Assembly (NCBI RefSeq): GCF_001592305.1
Contig: NZ_BCWR01000005.1
Coordinates: 434,001 to 498,000 of the forward strand
DNA length: 64,000 bases
Source: Hydrogenophaga taeniospiralis CCUG 15921
GTDB taxonomy: Bacteria; Pseudomonadota; Gammaproteobacteria; Burkholderiales; Burkholderiaceae_C
Reading direction: 5' to 3'
In this document: piece after piece, positions 1 through 9,962 of the stretch
How the letters are laid out: every line of letters begins with the position of its first letter
Numbering within the stretch: position 1 is the stretch's first letter
Notes under the pieces: model-generated
Database searches by the model: none
What the model was told of the DNA's origin: nothing
Seen by the model: only the letters and a program-made list of their open reading frames with translations
Position numbers and translations under genes: made by a program

Positions 1-2
1 GC

Positions 3-107
3 CTGGTGCAAACCATGGCCAAGACCGCGGCCCGCAGCGTCGCCAGCGGGATCGGCCGGCAGATCGTGCGGGGGGTGTTGGGAAGCTTGTTGGGCGGCAA
101 ACGCTGA
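3..107 (+). CDS. HerA-like helicase (DUF853), C-terminal end only
   Basis: This open frame enters from the left edge and gives 34 residues before a TGA at 105-107. The tail is rich in Ala, Arg and Gly (LVQTMAKTAARSVASGIG, then a glycine-rich end). It resembles the C-terminus of DUF853/HerA-type ATPases, which end in a conserved AKSxARxxGxxxGRxIxRGxLGxLLG helix. The ATPase domain lies outside the window, so the call rests on this tail alone. The next gene starts 46 bp downstream on the same strand. Confidence 0.6.
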   Translation: MVQTMAKTAARSVASGIGRQIVRGVLGSLLGGKR

Positions 108-153
108 CCCGGCGACTTTTCCGCCCTTCCCTGCGAACTTTCCGGCTCCCTGC

Positions 154-645
154 GTGGGTCTGCTCAAAACACTGCTGTACGGCCTGCTCGCCCTGGCCGT
201 TGTGCTCCTGATCGGCGCCCAATTCGACTGGTTCAGCGGCCATCAGCCTTCGGATCTCGGTGTGAGGCAAGGTCGACTGAAGCCGCCGTCCCTCACGCGC
301 AACAGCGTCTCCAGCCAGGCCGATCTGTATCCGGACCACCCCCAACGGGCCCACGCTCTCATTCCGCCCCTGCCCCTCAAACATGGCGACGCCGCCGCCT
401 CGCTGCGCACGCTGGCCGCCGTGCTGCAGGGGCAGCCCGGCATCACGCTGGTCGAACAGCGGCCGGACTACCTCTACGCGCAGGCCCGGACACGCTGGCT
501 CAGATTCGTGGACGACCTCGAGTTCTGGTTCAATCCGGCGCGGGGCGTGATCGAGGTGCGCAGCGCAAGCCGCCTGGGCAGAGAGGACACCGGTCTGAAC
601 CGCCGACGCATGGAACACATCCGCGCGGCCTATCTGCGTCAATGA
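154..645 (+). CDS. DUF1499 family protein, membrane-anchored
   Basis: A 163-residue protein with one hydrophobic N-terminal segment (about residues 5-22) followed by a soluble domain. The C-terminal half, with FVDDLEFWF and VIEVRSASRLG, matches the DUF1499 signature, a small family of unknown function usually attached to or exported across the inner membrane. The start is a GTG at 154 without an obvious ribosome binding site; no better start keeps the hydrophobic segment. It lies between the helicase end and an SGNH lipoprotein gene. Function is not known and no residues can be called catalytic. Confidence 0.7.
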   Translation: MGLLKTLLYGLLALAVVLLIGAQFDWFSGHQPSDLGVRQGRLKPPSLTRNSVSSQADLYPDHPQRAHALIPPLPLKHGDAAASLRTLAAVLQGQPGITLVEQRPDYLYAQARTRWLRFVDDLEFWFNPARGVIEVRSASRLGREDTGLNRRRMEHIRAAYLRQ

Positions 646-706
646 GCCACCTGCAAAACCGATTCCCCATCGGCAGCCCATCAAACCACCTTCTCCTGGA
701 TGCTTC

Positions 707-1480
707 ATGCCTCAAAAAAAGACCCCCTCCCGTGCCGCCATGCTGCTGCTCACCGCGGTGCTCAGCGCCTGTGGCGGTGGCGACTCTGACGATGGTTCGG
801 GAAACGCCACATCGGCGCTCAGGGTCGCGAGCTGTGGCGGCGAAGGTGGCCCGCTGCGCATCATGCCCCTGGGCGATTCGGTCACCCAGGCCGAGGCGGG
901 ACACAACAGCTACCGCCGGGTGCTCTGGCAACGCCTGAACGCCGCGGGCTGCTCGGTGGACCTGGTGGGCAGCCGCACCGGCGTCTCCAGCGGCTACCGC
1001 GACAGCCCACAAACCAGCGCCCCCAACCCCGATTTCGACCAGGACCACGAAGGCTATTGGGACTACCATGCCCACGAACTGGCGCCCCTGGTAGCCGGCA
1101 AGGTCGGCAACGCCCGCCCCGACGTGGTCTTGCTCCACCTGGGCACCAACGACGTGCTCAATGGCCAGAGCGCCGCCGGCATCATCGCGGAGCTGGGAAG
1201 CGTGATCGACGCTATCCGGGCAGGCAAGGCCGACACCCACATCGTGCTGGCCAAGATCATTCCGGCCGCCCCCGACACCGCAGGAACAGCGGCACTGAAC
1301 CGCGGCATCGACGGCCTGGCGGCGTCGCGCAACTCAGCGCTCTCGCCCATCGCCGTGGTGAACCAGGCTGCGGGTTATTCGGTGGCGGACAACTACGACG
1401 GCGTCCACCCGAACGCCAGCGGTGAGGCCAAACTCGGCAACAAATGGGCCGACACCGTGCTGGCCTGGCGGACGCACTGA
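707..1480 (+). CDS. SGNH/GDSL-family hydrolase lipoprotein
   Basis: A 257-residue predicted lipoprotein: the signal peptide ends in the lipobox LSAC with Cys22, followed by GGGDSDDGSG. SGNH hydrolase blocks are visible: IMPLGDSVTQ (block I, nucleophile Ser), LHLGTNDVL (block III, Asn) and YDGVHPNASG (block V, Asp and His). The whole catalytic set is therefore present. Such enzymes are esterases, lipases or carbohydrate deacetylases; the substrate cannot be read from sequence. It would sit in the cell envelope. The gene ends at a strong hairpin shared with the convergent clpA. Confidence 0.85.
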   Translation: MPQKKTPSRAAMLLLTAVLSACGGGDSDDGSGNATSALRVASCGGEGGPLRIMPLGDSVTQAEAGHNSYRRVLWQRLNAAGCSVDLVGSRTGVSSGYRDSPQTSAPNPDFDQDHEGYWDYHAHELAPLVAGKVGNARPDVVLLHLGTNDVLNGQSAAGIIAELGSVIDAIRAGKADTHIVLAKIIPAAPDTAGTAALNRGIDGLAASRNSALSPIAVVNQAAGYSVADNYDGVHPNASGEAKLGNKWADTVLAWRTH

Positions 1481-1499
1481 CCGCTCAACAGCCCCAAAA

Positions 1500-1530
1500 A
1501 CAAAGGCCCGGATGTCCGGGCCTTTGTTTT
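1500..1530. terminator. Bidirectional rho-independent terminator between SGNH gene and clpA
   Basis: Perfect inverted repeat with arms ACAAAGGCCCGGA (1500-1512) and TCCGGGCCTTTGT (1515-1527), a 2-nt loop, then a T run on the plus strand and an A run on the other side. It sits between two convergent genes. Confidence 0.9.
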
Positions 1531-1552
1531 GTGTGCGCCAGGGCGCCCGGCA

Positions 1553-3889
1553 TCAACCCGCCGTGGCCTCTTCCGGCTTGGCCTTGCCTTCTTTCTTCGG
1601 CAGCGGCTGGATGTCGAGCTTGACTTCCTGGGTTTCCTTGCCGGCTTCGTCGGTCTTGGTTTCCAGGTCCACCGTGAGCCGGCCGCCTTCGGTCAGGCGC
1701 CCGAACAGCAGTTCGTCCGCCAGAGCACGACGGATCGTGTCCTGGATCAGCCGCTGCATCGGACGTGCGCCCATGAGCGGATCGAAGCCCTTCTTGGCCA
1801 AGTGCTTGCGCAACGCATCGGTGAAGGTGACTTCCACCTTCTTCTCGGTCAACTGGCCTTCGAGCTGCAGCAGGAACTTGTCCACCACGCGCATGATGAC
1901 GTTCTCGTCCAGCGCCTTGAAGCCCACGATGGCGTCCAGACGGTTGCGGAACTCCGGCGTGAACAAGCGCTTGATGTCGGCCATCTCGTCGCCAGCCTCG
2001 CGCGGGTTGGTGAACCCGATCGTGGCCTTGTTCATGGTCTCCGCGCCGGCATTGGTCGTCATGATGACGATAACGTTGCGGAAATCGGCCTTGCGCCCGT
2101 TGTTGTCGGTCAGGGTGCCGTGGTCCATCACCTGCAGCAGCACGTTGAAGATGTCGGGGTGCGCCTTTTCGATTTCGTCGAGCAGCAGCACGCAGTGCGG
2201 CTTCTTGGTGATGGCTTCGGTCAGCAGGCCACCCTGGTCAAAGCCCACGTAACCGGGAGGCGCACCGATCAGGCGGCTCACGGCATGGCGCTCCATGTAC
2301 TCCGACATGTCGAAGCGGATCAGGTCGATGCCCATGATGTAGGCCAGCTGCTTGGCGGCTTCGGTCTTGCCGACGCCGGTGGGGCCGCTGAACAGGAAGG
2401 CGCCGATCGGCTTGTCGCTCTTGCCCAGGCCCGAACGCGCCATCTTGACCGACGATGCCAGCACTTCCAGCGCCTTGTCCTGGCCAAACACCACGCTCTT
2501 GAGGTCGCGTTCCAGCGTCTGCAGCTTGCCGCGGTCGTCGTTGGACACGTTGGCCGGCGGGATGCGTGCGATTTTGGCCACGATCTCTTCGACCTCAGCC
2601 TTGCTGATGGTTTTCTTGCGCTTGGACGCCGGCAGGATGCGCTGCGCCGCGCCCGCTTCGTCGATCACGTCGATCGCCTTGTCGGGCAGGTGGCGGTCGT
2701 TGATGTACTTGGCGCTCAACTCGGCCGCCGCCTGCAGCGCCGCCAGGGCGTACTTGACGTTGTGGTGTTCCTCGAAGCGGCTCTTGAGTCCCTTGAGAAT
2801 ATCCACCGTCTGTTCCACCGTGGGTTCGACCACATCCACTTTCTGGAAACGGCGCGACAGCGCGGCGTCTTTTTCGAAAATGCCGCGGTATTCGGTGAAG
2901 GTGGTCGCGCCGATGCACTTCATCTGACCACTGGAGAGTGCCGGCTTGAGCAGATTGGACGCGTCCAGCGTGCCACCCGAGGCCGCGCCGGCCCCGATCA
3001 GGGTGTGGATTTCGTCGATGAACAGAATCGCGTTGGGCTTGTCCTTGAGCGACTTGAGAACACCCTTCAGGCGCTGCTCGAAGTCACCGCGGTACTTGGT
3101 ACCGGCCAGCAGCGCCCCCATGTCGAGCGAATACACATGCGACTCGGCCAGGATCTCGGGCACGTCCCCCTGGGTGATGCGCCAGGCCAGTCCCTCGGCG
3201 ATGGCGGTCTTGCCCACACCGGCCTCGCCCACCAGCAACGGGTTGTTCTTGCGGCGGCGGCACAGGATCTGGATCACACGCTCGACCTCGTATTCGCGGC
3301 CGATCAGCGGGTCGATCTTGCCGTCTTTGGCCAACTGGTTGAGGTTCTGGGTGAACTGCTCCAGCGGCGAGGCCTTTTCGTTGCTCTTGGCTTCACCGGC
3401 CTCTTCGTTCTCGGCCGCGCTTTCACCCGACTTGGTGGGCTCGGGCGGATCGCTCTTGCGGATGCCGTGAGCGATGAAATTGACCACGTCCAGGCGCGTC
3501 ACGCCCTGCTGGTGCAGGTAGTAGACAGCATGAGAGTCCTTTTCGCCGAAGATGGCAACCAGCACATTGGCGCCCGTCACTTCCTTCTTGCCGTTGCCGG
3601 TGGACTGCACGTGCATGATCGCGCGCTGAATCACACGCTGGAAACCGAGCGTGGGTTGGGTGTCCACCTCGTCGGTGCCGGCCACCTGTGGGGTGTTGTC
3701 CTTGATGAAATTCGCCAGCGACTTGCGCAAGTCGTCGACGTTGGCCGAGCAGGCGCGAAGCACCTCGGCCGCGCTGGGGTTGTCCAGCAGCGCGAGCAGC
3801 AAGTGCTCGACGGTAATGAATTCGTGTCGCTGTTGCCGAGCCTCGACGAAGGCCATGTGCAAGCTGACTTCAAGTTCCTGGGCAATCAT
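1553..3889 (-). CDS. clpA: ATP-dependent Clp protease ATP-binding subunit ClpA
   Basis: A 778-residue AAA+ unfoldase that feeds substrates to ClpP. It shows an N-terminal Clp repeat domain ([14 protein letters not shown] onward), D1 Walker A GEAGVGKT with the [11 protein letters not shown] Walker B, D2 Walker A GPTGVGKT with [11 protein letters not shown], and the ClpP-docking IGF tripeptide in [10 protein letters not shown]. Length matches the family (about 758 in E. coli). The ATG at 3889 is preferred over a GTG two codons upstream because AAAGGAAG sits 6 nt before the ATG but directly abuts the GTG. It lies 94 bp downstream of clpS in the usual clpS-clpA order; the C-terminal tail is Lys/Glu-rich. 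Confidence 0.97.
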   Translation of the reverse strand: MIAQELEVSLHMAFVEARQQRHEFITVEHLLLALLDNPSAAEVLRACSANVDDLRKSLANFIKDNTPQVAGTDEVDTQPTLGFQRVIQRAIMHVQSTGNGKKEVTGANVLVAIFGEKDSHAVYYLHQQGVTRLDVVNFIAHGIRKSDPPEPTKSGESAAENEEAGEAKSNEKASPLEQFTQNLNQLAKDGKIDPLIGREYEVERVIQILCRRRKNNPLLVGEAGVGKTAIAEGLAWRITQGDVPEILAESHVYSLDMGALLAGTKYRGDFEQRLKGVLKSLKDKPNAILFIDEIHTLIGAGAASGGTLDASNLLKPALSSGQMKCIGATTFTEYRGIFEKDAALSRRFQKVDVVEPTVEQTVDILKGLKSRFEEHHNVKYALAALQAAAELSAKYINDRHLPDKAIDVIDEAGAAQRILPASKRKKTISKAEVEEIVAKIARIPPANVSNDDRGKLQTLERDLKSVVFGQDKALEVLASSVKMARSGLGKSDKPIGAFLFSGPTGVGKTEAAKQLAYIMGIDLIRFDMSEYMERHAVSRLIGAPPGYVGFDQGGLLTEAITKKPHCVLLLDEIEKAHPDIFNVLLQVMDHGTLTDNNGRKADFRNVIVIMTTNAGAETMNKATIGFTNPREAGDEMADIKRLFTPEFRNRLDAIVGFKALDENVIMRVVDKFLLQLEGQLTEKKVEVTFTDALRKHLAKKGFDPLMGARPMQRLIQDTIRRALADELLFGRLTEGGRLTVDLETKTDEAGKETQEVKLDIQPLPKKEGKAKPEEATAG

Positions 3890-3983
3890 GGACACTTCCT
3901 TTAGGGCTGTGGGTGATAGGAAACGCGGATTTCAGGGATAGAGATTACGCGGTAGCAGACCATCAGGTGGGGTGTGTTGTTAT

Positions 3984-4340
3984 TTATTCAACCGGTTCAC
4001 TCAAGCACTGCAGCGGGTGGCCAGCCGAGCGGGCCGCCTGCAGCACCTGGTCGACCTTGGTGCTGGCCACGTCACGGGTGTAAACGCCGCAGATGCCTTT
4101 GCCCTCCAGGTGGATCTTGAGCATGATCTGGGTCGCGGTTTCGCGGTCCTTGCTGAAGAACTCCTGGATAACGTGGACCACGAACTCCATGGGCGTGAAG
4201 TCGTCGTTGAGCAGCACCACCTGGAACATCTGGGGCGGTTTGACGCGCTGCGTGCGGCGCTCAAGCACCACGGAATCATCGCTGCCCACACTGGGCGGGG
4301 CAACGGGATTGGGTGGTTTTCTGGGGTTCTGGGTGGCCAT
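3984..4340 (-). CDS. clpS: ATP-dependent Clp protease adaptor ClpS
   Basis: A 118-residue adaptor that delivers N-degron substrates to ClpA. After a flexible proline-rich N-terminus the conserved core is clear: [17 protein letters not shown] (the NDD binding motif), [16 protein letters not shown] and the final helix KVDQVLQAA. The frame continues upstream without a stop, but the ATG at 4340 ([10 protein letters not shown]) is chosen because the upstream extension shows no homology and the length then matches ClpS (106 in E. coli). It lies directly upstream of clpA. Confidence 0.95.
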   Translation of the reverse strand: MATQNPRKPPNPVAPPSVGSDDSVVLERRTQRVKPPQMFQVVLLNDDFTPMEFVVHVIQEFFSKDRETATQIMLKIHLEGKGICGVYTRDVASTKVDQVLQAARSAGHPLQCLSEPVE

Positions 4341-4504
4341 GAATTTGATTCTAGCGGCGCACACCCATCCCCTGCGCGGCGAAGGCAAATGAAATGCCTG
4401 CGCCCGCTCGCTTCCCCTGGCATGGGGTTTGGGAGGGAGGCGCTGGACTGGCGCCAGGATCCGCTGTTGGGCATGCTCCATTGTGAGGCGCGCGCCCAAA
4501 AACG

Positions 4505-4537
4505 AAACCGCCGAGGAAGCCGGCTTCCTGGCGGTTT
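4505..4537 (-). terminator. Terminator downstream of icd
   Basis: Long hairpin: arms AAACCGCC-G-AGGAAGCC (4505-4521) and GGCTTCCT-GGCGGTTT (4522-4537), with an essentially loopless centre, followed on the minus strand by TCGTTTTTG. T-runs flank both sides. It lies 67 bp after the icd stop. The rest of the 263-bp gap up to clpS shows no gene and presumably holds the clpS promoter. Confidence 0.8.
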
Positions 4538-4603
4538 TTCGCGCTCTTTCACCACCCCGAGGCAGCGCCCGGTGACCCGGGTCCGCTGCGGGGCGGTGCC
4601 GGA

Positions 4604-5857
4604 TCACATGTTGTCGATCATGACCTGACCAAAACCGGAGCAGCTCACCTGGGTGGCGCCGTCCATCAGGCGGGCGAAGTCGTAGGTGACCTTCTTGCTG
4701 GCGATGGACTTCTCGATCGAACTGATGATCAGGTCCGCGGCTTCCTTCCAGCCCATGTGGCGCAGCATCATTTCGGCGGAGAGGATTTCGGAACCAGGAT
4801 TCACGTAGTCCTTGCCGGCGTACTTCGGTGCCGTGCCGTGGGTGGCTTCAAAACAGGCCACGGAGTCGGACAGGTTGGCGCCGGGGGCAATGCCGATGCC
4901 GCCCACCTGCGCGGCCAGGGCGTCGGAGATGTAATCACCATTCAGGTTCAGCGTCGCCACCACCGAGTACTCGGCTGGGCGCAGCAGAATCTGCTGCAGG
5001 AAAGCGTCGGCAATGCTGTCCTTGATCACGATGTCCTTGCCAGACTTCGGGTTCTTGAACTTGCACCACGGGCCACCGTCGATCAGTTCGGCGCCAAACT
5101 CCTTCTGGGCCAGGGCATACGACCAGTCACGGAAGCCCCCTTCGGTGTACTTCATGATGTTGCCCTTGTGCACGATGGTCACGCTGGGCTTGTCGTTGTC
5201 GATCGCGTACTGGATGGCCTTGCGCACCAGGCGCTCGGTCCCTTCACGCGACACCGGTTTGATGCCGATGCCCGAGGTGTTCGGGAAACGGATCTTGGTC
5301 ACGCCCATCTCTTCCATCAGGAACTTGATCAGCTTCTTGGCCTTGTCGGACTCGGCTTCGTACTCGATGCCGGCGTAGATGTCCTCCGAGTTCTCGCGGA
5401 AGATCACCATGTTGGTCTTTTCCGGCTCTTTCACCGGCGAAGGCACGCCCTTGAAGTACTGGACCGGGCGCAGGCAGACGTAGAGATCGAGTTCCTGGCG
5501 CAGCGCCACGTTCAGCGATCGGATGCCGCCGCCCACGGGGGTGGTCAGCGGACCCTTGATGGAGACCACGTATTCGCGCAACGCGGCCAGGGTTTCTTCG
5601 GGCAGCCACACGTCGGGGCCGTAGACCTTGGTCGACTTCTCACCGGCGTACACCTCCATCCAGTGGATCTTGCGCTGGCCGCCGTAGGCCTTGGCCACGG
5701 CCGCGTCCACCACCTTGAGCATCACCGGGGTGATGTCCAGACCCGTGCCGTCGCCTTCGATGTACGGCACGATGGGCTGGTCAGGCACATTGAGCGACAT
5801 GTCGGCATTGACGGTGATCTTCTCGCCTTGGGCAGGGATGGTGATGTGCTGGTACAT
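4604..5857 (-). CDS. icd: NADP-dependent isocitrate dehydrogenase, homodimeric type
   Basis: A 417-residue TCA-cycle enzyme that decarboxylates isocitrate to 2-oxoglutarate with NADP. Recognised by [10 protein letters not shown], the substrate loop [13 protein letters not shown] containing the serine that is phosphorylated in E. coli Icd, [23 protein letters not shown] and the cofactor region [20 protein letters not shown]. The length equals the E. coli enzyme (416). No aceK is in the window, so phospho-control cannot be assumed. A second, unrelated monomeric isocitrate dehydrogenase is encoded 0.8 kb away. It is transcribed divergently from the DUF192 gene. Confidence 0.96.
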   Translation of the reverse strand: MYQHITIPAQGEKITVNADMSLNVPDQPIVPYIEGDGTGLDITPVMLKVVDAAVAKAYGGQRKIHWMEVYAGEKSTKVYGPDVWLPEETLAALREYVVSIKGPLTTPVGGGIRSLNVALRQELDLYVCLRPVQYFKGVPSPVKEPEKTNMVIFRENSEDIYAGIEYEAESDKAKKLIKFLMEEMGVTKIRFPNTSGIGIKPVSREGTERLVRKAIQYAIDNDKPSVTIVHKGNIMKYTEGGFRDWSYALAQKEFGAELIDGGPWCKFKNPKSGKDIVIKDSIADAFLQQILLRPAEYSVVATLNLNGDYISDALAAQVGGIGIAPGANLSDSVACFEATHGTAPKYAGKDYVNPGSEILSAEMMLRHMGWKEAADLIISSIEKSIASKKVTYDFARLMDGATQVSCSGFGQVMIDNM

Positions 5858-6059
5858 GGGGACGGGTCTCCGTGAGAGGCTATGGGGTGAGGCGCCGGCC
5901 CATGTTGATGGGGTCCGGTGGCCGCACGGGATCGTGCTCGCAAATTCTAGTGCCGATTGTTCTGCCCGGGCCAGGCGCCGCCCCTGGAACCAGCCGGCTC
6001 GGCCCTACCACGGCGAATGGCGGACAATGTGAACTGCCCATGACCACCGCCATCGCCTC

Positions 6060-6515
6060 ATGAACCGACTGCTCGTCCAACTCTCCTGCCTGCTGGCCGT
6101 TTTCGCACTCCCCGCCTGGTCCCAGGACACCCCCCAGCTCCAGTTGCCACGCGTGACACTCTCGGCGGGTATGCACCTGATCAACGCCCAGCTGGCGGCC
6201 ACGCCGGAGCAGCGCACCATCGGCCTGATGTTCCGGCAGGAGATGCCGGCAAATGAGGGCATGCTGTTTGTCTTCGAGCAGCCCGCGGGCCAGTGTTTCT
6301 GGATGAAAAACACACTGCTGCCGCTGACCGCCGCCTTCGTGGCCGATGACGGCACCATCGTCAACCTGGCCGACATGAAGCCGCAGACGCTGGACTCGCA
6401 CTGCTCGACCCAACCGGTGCGCTATGTGCTGGAAATGAACAAGGGCTGGTTTGCCAAACGCGGGCTCAAGTCGGGCTCCCGGCTGGGTGGTGCGCCCTTC
6501 GAGCGCCGCAAATAA
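6060..6515 (+). CDS. DUF192 family exported protein
   Basis: A 151-residue protein with a signal peptide likely cleaved after LPAWS (about residue 21). The mature part is a DUF192 domain: TPEQRTIGLMFRQEMPANEGMLF, then CFWMKNTLLPLTAAFV and VRYVLEMNKGWFAKRGL. The family is small, widely conserved, exported, and of unknown biochemical role. The ATG at 6060 follows an in-frame stop closely. It converges on the monomeric icd and shares a terminator with it. Confidence 0.85.
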   Translation: MNRLLVQLSCLLAVFALPAWSQDTPQLQLPRVTLSAGMHLINAQLAATPEQRTIGLMFRQEMPANEGMLFVFEQPAGQCFWMKNTLLPLTAAFVADDGTIVNLADMKPQTLDSHCSTQPVRYVLEMNKGWFAKRGLKSGSRLGGAPFERRK

Positions 6516-6593
6516 CCGAAGGCCGCGAAGGCTGTGGGCTCTGCATCGGCCCCGGCCGCATGACGCACCCCGTTCGCCCACAAGGACAAAGAC

Positions 6594-6632
6594 AAAAGCG
6601 ACCCGGACGGCCATGCCATCCGGGTCGCTTTT
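6594..6632. terminator. Bidirectional terminator between DUF192 gene and monomeric icd
   Basis: Perfect 14-bp arms AAAAGCGACCCGGA (6594-6607) and TCCGGGTCGCTTTT (6619-6632) around an 11-nt loop, located between convergent genes. Confidence 0.9.
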
Positions 6633-6692
6633 GAGATCAGCCGTCGTCGATGACGGCGCGTCCACCGGAACGGTGGAACGGCCTTCAGTGCC

Positions 6693-8930
6693 TTAAGCGG
6701 GGACGGTTTCCAGCGCCGCGTTCAGTGTGGGGCTCGGACGCATCACGGCGGCCAGCTTGTCAAAGTCGGGCTTGTAGTACCCGCCGATGTCCACCGGCTT
6801 GCCCTGCACCTCAGCCAGCTCGGCCACGATGGTTTGTTCGTTCTCCGCCAGTTTCTGGGCCAGCGGTGCGAAATGGGCGGCCAGAGCAGCATCTTCGGAC
6901 TGCGCGGCCAGCTCCTGGGCCCAGTACATGGCCAGGTAGAACTGGCTGCCGCGGTTGTCCAGCTGACCGGTCTTGGGCGACGGGTTCTTGTTGTTGTCCA
7001 GCAGCTTGCCGGTGGCCGCGTCCAGCGTCTTGGCCAGAATCTTGGCCTGGTTGTTGCCGGTTTTGATGCCCAGATCTTCCAGCGAAACCGCCAGTGCCAG
7101 GAATTCACCCAGCGAATCCCAGCGCAGGTGGTTTTCTTCCACCAGTTGCTGCACATGTTTGGGCGCCGAGCCGCCGGCGCCGGTTTCATACATGCCGCCG
7201 CCCGCCATCAGCGGCACCACGGACAGCATCTTGGCCGAGGTGCCCAGTTCCATGATGGGGAACAGGTCGGTCAGGTAGTCGCGCAGGATGTTGCCGGTGG
7301 CGCTGATGGTGTCCAGGCCTCGGACCACACGCTCCAGGGTGTAGCGCATGGCACGCACCTGGCTCATGATCTGGATGTCCAGACCGGTGGTGTTGTGCTC
7401 GTGCAGGTACATCTTGACCTTGGTGATCAGCTGGGCCTCGTGCGGACGGTACTGGTCCAGCCAGAACACCACCGGCATGCCGGAGTTGCGCGCGCGTGTC
7501 ACGGCCAGCTTCACCCAGTCGCGGATGGCGGCGTCCTTGACCTGGCACATACGCCAGATGTCACCGGCTTCCACGTTCTGGCTCAGCAGCACTTCGCCCG
7601 TGGCCAGATCGGTGATGTTGGCCACGCCGTCTTCGGGAATCTCGAAGGTCTTGTCGTGTGAGCCGTATTCCTCGGCCTGCTGGGCCATCAGGCCCACGTT
7701 GGGCACGGTGCCCATGGTCTTGGGGTCGAAAGCGCCGTGCCATTTGCAGAAGTTGATCATCTCCTGGTAGATGCGGGCAAAAGTCGACTCGGGCATGACC
7801 GCCTTCACGTCCTTCAGCCGGCCATCGGCACCCCACATCTTGCCGCCGTTGCGGATCATGGCGGGCATGGAAGCGTCCACGATCACGTCGTTGGGCGAGT
7901 GGAAGTTGGTGATGCCCTTGGCGGAATCCACCATGGCCAGTTCGGGACGGTACTCGTGGCAGGCGTGCAGGTCGCGCTTGATCTCGTCCTGTTTGCTCTG
8001 CGGCAGCGTGGAGATCTTGTCGTACAGGTTGGCCATGCCGTTGTTGACGTTCACGCCCAGTTCGTCGAACAAGGCGCCGTGCTTGGCGAAAGCGTCCTTG
8101 TAGAAGATCTTCACGCAGTGACCAAACACGATGGGGTGGGACACCTTCATCATGGTGGCTTTCACGTGCAGCGAGAACATGACGCCGGTCTTGTGGGCGT
8201 CCTCGATTTCCTTCTCGTAGAACGCTTCCAGCGCCTTCTTGCTCATGAACATGCTGTCGATCACCTCGCGGTCGAGCAGCGAGACCTTGGGCTTGAGCAC
8301 GATGGTCTTGCCGCTGTTCGTGATCAACTCCATCTTCACGTCGCGCGCCTTGTCCAGGGTGATCGACTTTTCGCCGTGGTAGAAGTCGCCGGCGTGCATG
8401 TGCGAGACGTGCGAGCGCGAAGCCTGGCTCCATTCGGCCATGCTGTGCGGGTTCTTGCGGGCGTATTCCTTCACGGCCTTGGGTGCGCGACGGTCCGAGT
8501 TGCCTTCGCGCAGCACGGGGTTGACGGCGCTGCCGATGCACTTGGCGTAACGGGCGCGGATGGCCTCTTCTTCGGGCGACTTGGCCGACTCGGGATAGTC
8601 GGGCAGCGCATAACCTTTGGACTGCAATTCTTTAATGGCGTTGACCAACTGGCCCACCGAGGCGCTGATGTTGGGCAATTTGATGATGTTGGCCTCGGGC
8701 CGCAGCGTCAGCTTGCCCAGCTCGGCCAGCGCATCGGGCACGCGCTGTTCTTCCGTCAGGCATTCGGGAAACGTGGCCAGAATGCGTGCCGCCACCGAAA
8801 TGTCGCTGGAGACCACGTTGATGCCAGCGGGCGCGGTGAACGTGCGGATGATGGGCAAAAAGGCGCTGGTGGCCAACAACGGCGCTTCGTCGGTCAACGT
8901 GTAGATGATGGTGGGTTGCTGGTTGCTCAC
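6693..8930 (-). CDS. icd2: NADP-dependent isocitrate dehydrogenase, monomeric type
   Basis: A 745-residue monomeric isocitrate dehydrogenase (family length about 740), unrelated in fold organisation to the dimeric enzyme encoded at 4604-5857. Recognised from the N-terminal [13 protein letters not shown] and [10 protein letters not shown], the central [19 protein letters not shown], and the C-terminal [17 protein letters not shown]. The start is GTG at 8930 with GGAG 5-8 nt upstream. Both enzymes catalyse the same NADP-linked reaction; organisms with both usually regulate them differently (cold and nutrient response for the monomeric form in some species). It is a single gene with its own promoter region and terminator. 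Confidence 0.96.
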   Translation of the reverse strand: MSNQQPTIIYTLTDEAPLLATSAFLPIIRTFTAPAGINVVSSDISVAARILATFPECLTEEQRVPDALAELGKLTLRPEANIIKLPNISASVGQLVNAIKELQSKGYALPDYPESAKSPEEEAIRARYAKCIGSAVNPVLREGNSDRRAPKAVKEYARKNPHSMAEWSQASRSHVSHMHAGDFYHGEKSITLDKARDVKMELITNSGKTIVLKPKVSLLDREVIDSMFMSKKALEAFYEKEIEDAHKTGVMFSLHVKATMMKVSHPIVFGHCVKIFYKDAFAKHGALFDELGVNVNNGMANLYDKISTLPQSKQDEIKRDLHACHEYRPELAMVDSAKGITNFHSPNDVIVDASMPAMIRNGGKMWGADGRLKDVKAVMPESTFARIYQEMINFCKWHGAFDPKTMGTVPNVGLMAQQAEEYGSHDKTFEIPEDGVANITDLATGEVLLSQNVEAGDIWRMCQVKDAAIRDWVKLAVTRARNSGMPVVFWLDQYRPHEAQLITKVKMYLHEHNTTGLDIQIMSQVRAMRYTLERVVRGLDTISATGNILRDYLTDLFPIMELGTSAKMLSVVPLMAGGGMYETGAGGSAPKHVQQLVEENHLRWDSLGEFLALAVSLEDLGIKTGNNQAKILAKTLDAATGKLLDNNKNPSPKTGQLDNRGSQFYLAMYWAQELAAQSEDAALAAHFAPLAQKLAENEQTIVAELAEVQGKPVDIGGYYKPDFDKLAAVMRPSPTLNAALETVPA

Positions 8931-9242
8931 GGTTTTCTCCAGATATCGTTGTAGGCATCCCGCTGGCCGTGTGGCAGGCCAACCGAATCGGCGGATAGTC
9001 CGAGATTTTGCTTTCAGCGCTCTGACCCAAACCCCGCTTTTTGAACTGCAATCTCACAATGCGAATTTTTGAGATCGATTGACCAACTTTTTTTGTGCGA
9101 ATCGGCAAAAATGCCCCGAAAGCCAACGAAATCAGGGACACATCAGCACCGACTGGGCGCACACACCACGGCGCCGACGGGCAACAAAAAGGGCCCGAAG
9201 GCATGGCCTTCGAGCCCTTTTCTGTCAGCCTGAAAACCGCTT
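8931..9242. other. Gene-free gap between monomeric icd and sodB
   Basis: 312 bp without a credible gene. It contains the icd2 promoter region, which is AT-richer around 9030-9110 and carries two copies of TGCGAAT (9060-9066 and 9096-9102), and the sodB terminator at 9186-9221. No conserved RNA could be identified by eye. Confidence 0.6.
9186..9221 (-). terminator. Terminator of sodB
   Basis: Stem AAAAAGGGC-CCGAAGGC with its complement GCCTTCG-AGCCCTTTT around a short ATG-like loop. It lies 21 bp downstream of the sodB stop; on the minus strand it ends in a T run. Confidence 0.85.
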
Positions 9243-9824
9243 TCAGGCGAAGTTGGCTTCGGCGAACGACCAGTTCACCAGCTTGTCGAGGTAGGTTTCG
9301 ACGAACTTGGGGCGCAGGTTGCGGTAGTCGATGTAGTAGGCGTGCTCCCACACGTCCACGGTCAGCAGGGCCTTGTCGCCGGTGGTCAGCGGGGTGCCGG
9401 CAGCGCCCATGTTGACGATGTCGACCGAGCCATCGGCCTTCTTCACCAGCCAGGTCCAGCCAGAACCGAAGTTGCCCACCGCGCTCTTGACGAACGCTTC
9501 CTTGAAGGCGGCGTAGCTGCCCCACTTGGCATTGATGGCCGCGGCCAGCGCGCCGGAAGGCTCGCCGCCGCCGTTGGGCTTCATGCAGTTCCAGAAGAAG
9601 GTGTGGTTCCAGATCTGGGCGGCGTTGTTGTAGATGCCGCCGCTGGACTTCTTGATGATGGACTCCAGGTCCATGGCCTCGAACTCGGTGCCCTTTTGCA
9701 GGTTGTTCAGGTTGACCACATAGGCGTTGTGGTGCTTGCCATGGTGGAACTCCAGCGTTTCGCGGCTGTAGTGGGGCGCCAGATCGTCCAGGCCATAAGG
9801 CAGTGCGGGCAAGGTGTGTTCCAT
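9243..9824 (-). CDS. sodB: Superoxide dismutase [Fe]
   Basis: A 193-residue cytoplasmic enzyme that dismutates superoxide. The four metal ligands are in place: His in LEFHHGKHH, His in IWNHTFFW, and Asp and His in [13 protein letters not shown]. The iron-type signatures AAQIWNH (Gln in the N-terminal half) and GSGWTWLV favour Fe over Mn. The ATG at 9824 has AGGAA upstream and gives the family length; the frame is open further upstream but has no homology there. It lies downstream of xseA on the same strand, 138 bp away. Confidence 0.96.
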   Translation of the reverse strand: MEHTLPALPYGLDDLAPHYSRETLEFHHGKHHNAYVVNLNNLQKGTEFEAMDLESIIKKSSGGIYNNAAQIWNHTFFWNCMKPNGGGEPSGALAAAINAKWGSYAAFKEAFVKSAVGNFGSGWTWLVKKADGSVDIVNMGAAGTPLTTGDKALLTVDVWEHAYYIDYRNLRPKFVETYLDKLVNWSFAEANFA

Positions 9825-9962
9825 GGGGGGTTCCTCGTGTGGTGGTTGTGTTGTGAGAGAAAGAACGCCGGGCCGGGCGCGAAGCCCTCCAGCAAGACGA
9901 TCGCGCATTGTAGGCACGCACAAAGAGACAGCAGAGATCAGGGTTTCTTGGGCTCACATCCC

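Noticed and set aside
1529-3904. A 791-codon open frame opposite clpA
   Set aside because: It is the antisense shadow of clpA in GC-rich DNA; the translation has no domain and ClpA is complete on the other strand.
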